Below are positions 61,561 to 64,000 of a stretch of DNA of 64,000 nucleotides, one piece after another. How positions within the stretch are numbered: position 1 is the stretch's first letter; the number at the start of each line of letters is the position of its first letter. This stretch comes from Brucella rhizosphaerae. Lineage in GTDB: Bacteria > Pseudomonadota > Alphaproteobacteria > Rhizobiales > Rhizobiaceae. Both the position numbers and the translations under genes were made by a program. Where the stretch lies: contig NZ_NNRK01000026.1 in NCBI RefSeq assembly GCF_002252475.1, positions 186,001 through 250,000 of the forward strand. The letters run 5' to 3'. The notes beneath the pieces were generated by a model. It searched no databases and was not told the DNA's origin. It saw nothing but the letters and a program-made list of their open reading frames with translations.

Positions 61561-64000
61561 TGATTTTCACGGCTATAGGCACGCTTGTCGCGGGCGCGCT
61601 TTTTGGCGGCTCGCTTCTGGCTGCATCTTTGATTGCTGGCGGTTTGGCGATGGCTGCCAAGCTCGGCATCAACGCGTACATGAACCGTCGTAAGTCGCGG
61701 AAATATTCAGCGGTCCAAGGCGAGATCCAGTATGGCGGTGATGTTCCGGTTCAAACGCTGTTTGGCATCGGCAAGACACGTGGTCACCGGGTTTTCTACG
61801 GCAAGTGGGGATCTGGCAATAAGGTCAACGGTGACGTGTTTCTGCTTGCGAACGGCTGGTGCGACGGCTTGGAGCCGTATGTCTATTTTTACGGCAGCAA
61901 ACAGACACTCGTCGAGCGTCCAAAGATCGGCAACGAAATCGCGCATTATGGCGTGGCGGGTTACGACGATCTGATTTCCATCCGCTTTTATGACGGTAGA
62001 CCGGGGCAGGGCATTGATCAGAAGTTGGTCAACGATACGCGCGGTCTGGGTCGCAGGTGGAAAGAGAGTAGCGTTGGTGCTGGTTACACATATGTCGTCT
62101 TCGAACGTGAATTTAATGTCGACAAGTTCGACAAGGGCCGTCTCGAAGTTGAATGGGTGTTGCGTGGCCTGCGCTGCTATGATGTGCGCAAGGACAGTTC
62201 GGTTGCTGGCGGATCCGGTCCGCACCGGCTCGGCAATGCTGCGACGTATGAATTCAGCAAAAACCCGGCTATCCAGCGTTTCAATTATCAGATCGGCTTG
62301 CGCGGCCTGATCTCTGACCGCTCGCTGATTGGCGAGGGCAAATCAATCGGGCAGCTCGATCTCTCAACCTATGTCGCATCGATGAACGTTTGCGACGAGC
62401 TGCGGGCCGGAAAGCCCAGATACACCTGCAATTTATGGGTGACTGGCGACGACGATCATACGGAAGTCCTGAGAGAGTTCGAAGACGCCATGGCTGGCTT
62501 TGCGCTTAACAGGCGCGGACTGTCAGGCGTGCTTGCGGGCGCGCCGCAGGTTCCTGTGATGAACATCGGCCCGGACGATATTCCAGCTGGCCGCGAAGGT
62601 GAAATCTCTCGGCGCAAATCTGCCTTTGATCTCTTCAATATGATGTCGGGGCAGTTTACATCGCCCGATAGCAACTGGGGTGCGGAAAGCCTCAAGCCAA
62701 TTGTCGTGAATGCGGATGTTTCCGCTGACGGCAGGCGGCGACAAACTTCTTACGACTTCCTACAAGTCACCGATGCCGACACGGCGCAATATCTGCTCAA
62801 CATCCGCTATCGTCAGCAGCGCAAAGGCGGCAAAGCAAAGATCCCTGTCAGTTGGCGTGTCGGTACATTTGTCCAGGAGGGTGACTGGATCACATATGAC
62901 GGCCTCACATGGTCAGTCGATGAATGGCAAGTGAGCGAAGATTTCCGCTTTTCTCTTGTTTTGACCGAAACCGGCGCTGATATTTATTCGGAAGCCGGGA
63001 TTGAGCCGGGACCGATTGTTATCCCGCCAACCGATCCGTTCAATCCGTCGCTTCTTGCGACCGTGCAAAACTTCAACATTGAAGTTGGCATGATCAAGGG
63101 GGCCGAAGGGTTTGAGCAGCCGGTTGTGCGTTTCAGCTGGGATCCTCCTGACGATCCGACAATCAAGGAAGTTCGGTTTCAGTATCGCATTGCAGATGAG
63201 TTCGAAATCTTCGAGGATCTGTGCACCGAACCTGAAGCTGGTGAATACGTTACCGGAAAGAACGTGCTTTCAGGCCGCTTCTATCAAGGGCGGGCGACGA
63301 TCACAACTGTTCCGGATCGCTTCAAGTCTTGGACGCCTTGGAAAACCACTGTTGCTCCAACTGGCATGCAGAGTGTCATCGTGCAGCTGGAACAGATGAA
63401 GGGCGCTGTCAAAGACGTGCTCAAAAACCTGACCAGCACTTATGATCGAATGGATGACTTGGTTGAACAGCTCGCCGCTGCGACTGCAGTCGGTACCGGG
63501 CAGAATATTCTGACCAGTGCTGCTGTTGTAAAAACCACAAATGCTTTGGCAGCTTCGTTTCTTGAGCAATCAGCCAAGATCGAGGAAGTCGAGGGGCAGA
63601 TCGTGGCAACGGCTGGACTTCTGGCTGGTGTGCAGGCGCAGGTTGATGATGTGTCCGCGAGTGGGCTTCTGTCTATGACCGGCATCACGAACCCTGCCAA
63701 CGGTGTTTTCTCCGAAGTCAGTATTTCAGCAAAAGCGTCAAAGGGCGGGCAAACGGCAAGAGCCGCGCAGGTTTATCGCGTTATTCAACAAGGCGGGCAG
63801 CTTGTGGCTGAAAACTACCTGTTTGCCAACCGCACATACTTCGTCAGTGAAACAGGGGATGTGGTCGAGATCCCGCTCGCAATCGTCAATGGCGAAGTGC
63901 TGTTGAAGGTTGGACGTATCGCAACCGCCTATTTCGACCAGCTCATGTCCACCAACGGCAAATGGGTGCAACGCGGCTACGGCAACTTTGCAGATTTGAG
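61561..64000 (+). CDS. Tail tip host-specificity (gpJ-like) protein, C-terminus beyond window
   Basis: From ATG 61561 the frame is open to the window end (813 residues seen). N-terminal hydrophobic helix MIFTAIGTLVAGALFGGSLLAASLI is shared with gpI-like segments of tip proteins; QYGGDVPVQTLFGIGKTRGHRVFYGKW starts the J-type core. Fibronectin-like part (VRFSWDPPDDPTIKEVRFQYRIADEFEIF) and a coiled coil at residues about 605-700 follow. The receptor-binding end is beyond the window. Confidence 0.88.

Larger units (their letters stand above)
34366..64000. mobile_element. Temperate siphovirus prophage (left end and most of genome; right end outside window)
   Basis: Starts in dusA and runs to the window edge. 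Contains S24 repressor, Cro- and CII-like genes, replication, NusG-like, HNH, terminase, HK97-type head and a complete long-tail module up to a J-like tip protein. Lysis genes and integrase are not seen and should be beyond 64000. All late genes are on the plus strand except one 109-codon insertion gene. All head and tail frames are open. Confidence 0.93.

Overview
The window looks like a chromosomal segment of an alphaproteobacterium of the Brucella/Ochrobactrum group (Rhizobiales). The support is a rhizobial-type AcpXL very-long-chain fatty acid cluster for lipid A, a PurS-dependent purL/Q/S/C set, the F1-ATPase inhibitor zeta (DUF1476), DUF1127 and DUF1045 proteins, and intergenic palindromes of about 101-105 bp like the Bru-RS repeats of Brucellaceae. 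The genus is inferred from gene content only. No rRNA or tRNA gene was seen.

1-34.3 kb is ordinary host chromosome. 1-2.6 kb: an LLM flavin oxidoreductase (cut by the window edge), an NAD(P)-binding oxidoreductase and an HxlR regulator; the two enzymes have near-identical promoters with a shared upstream box. 2.6-9.4 kb: two secreted proteins, rpsD, ttcA, an inositol-monophosphatase-family enzyme, a Bcr/CflA drug exporter, grxD and bolA. 9.6-17.3 kb: purL and purC-purS-purQ on the minus strand, separated by a MocR-type regulator, DUF1127, a lipoprotein and a GST. 17.6-22.8 kb: ATPase zeta, an HpcH/HpaI aldolase, a hydrolase, a VOC protein with a Tat-like signal, purB and rpe. 22.9-27.8 kb: lpxXL-adh2XL-fabF1XL-fabF2XL-acpXL. 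28-34 kb: a GH108 muramidase, galM, a PfkB sugar kinase, DUF1045-phnM and a HAD phosphatase.

From about 34.37 kb to the right edge lies most of a temperate siphovirus prophage with HK97-like head genes. It has split dusA (tRNA-dihydrouridine synthase A): the first 23 or so codons of dusA remain at 34321-34390 and then run into phage DNA. The leftward early operon holds a PrtN/Xis-like protein, a methyltransferase, several unknowns and a DnaN-like sliding clamp. It is driven by a promoter whose -35/-10 spacer is an operator. A LexA/CI-type S24 repressor follows, then a rightward promoter built the same way. The rightward early genes are a Cro-like protein, a CII/CP76 protein, a ParB/MT-A70 fusion, an O-like replication protein carrying candidate origin repeats, and a NusG-like factor. 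The late operon is HNH, terS, terL, portal, S49 protease, capsid, connectors, tail tube, a tail chaperone pair with a -1 frameshift signal, a minus-strand insertion gene, tape measure, three tail-tip genes and a J-like tip protein cut by the edge. No integrase is in the window; it is probably at the unseen right end.

The most informative observations are the dusA attachment site, the mirrored operator-in-spacer promoters, the repeat cluster inside the O-like gene, the NusG-like factor before the late genes, the textbook frameshift signal, the capsid protein with a hydrophobic N terminus, and the host promoter module shared by two HxlR-linked genes.
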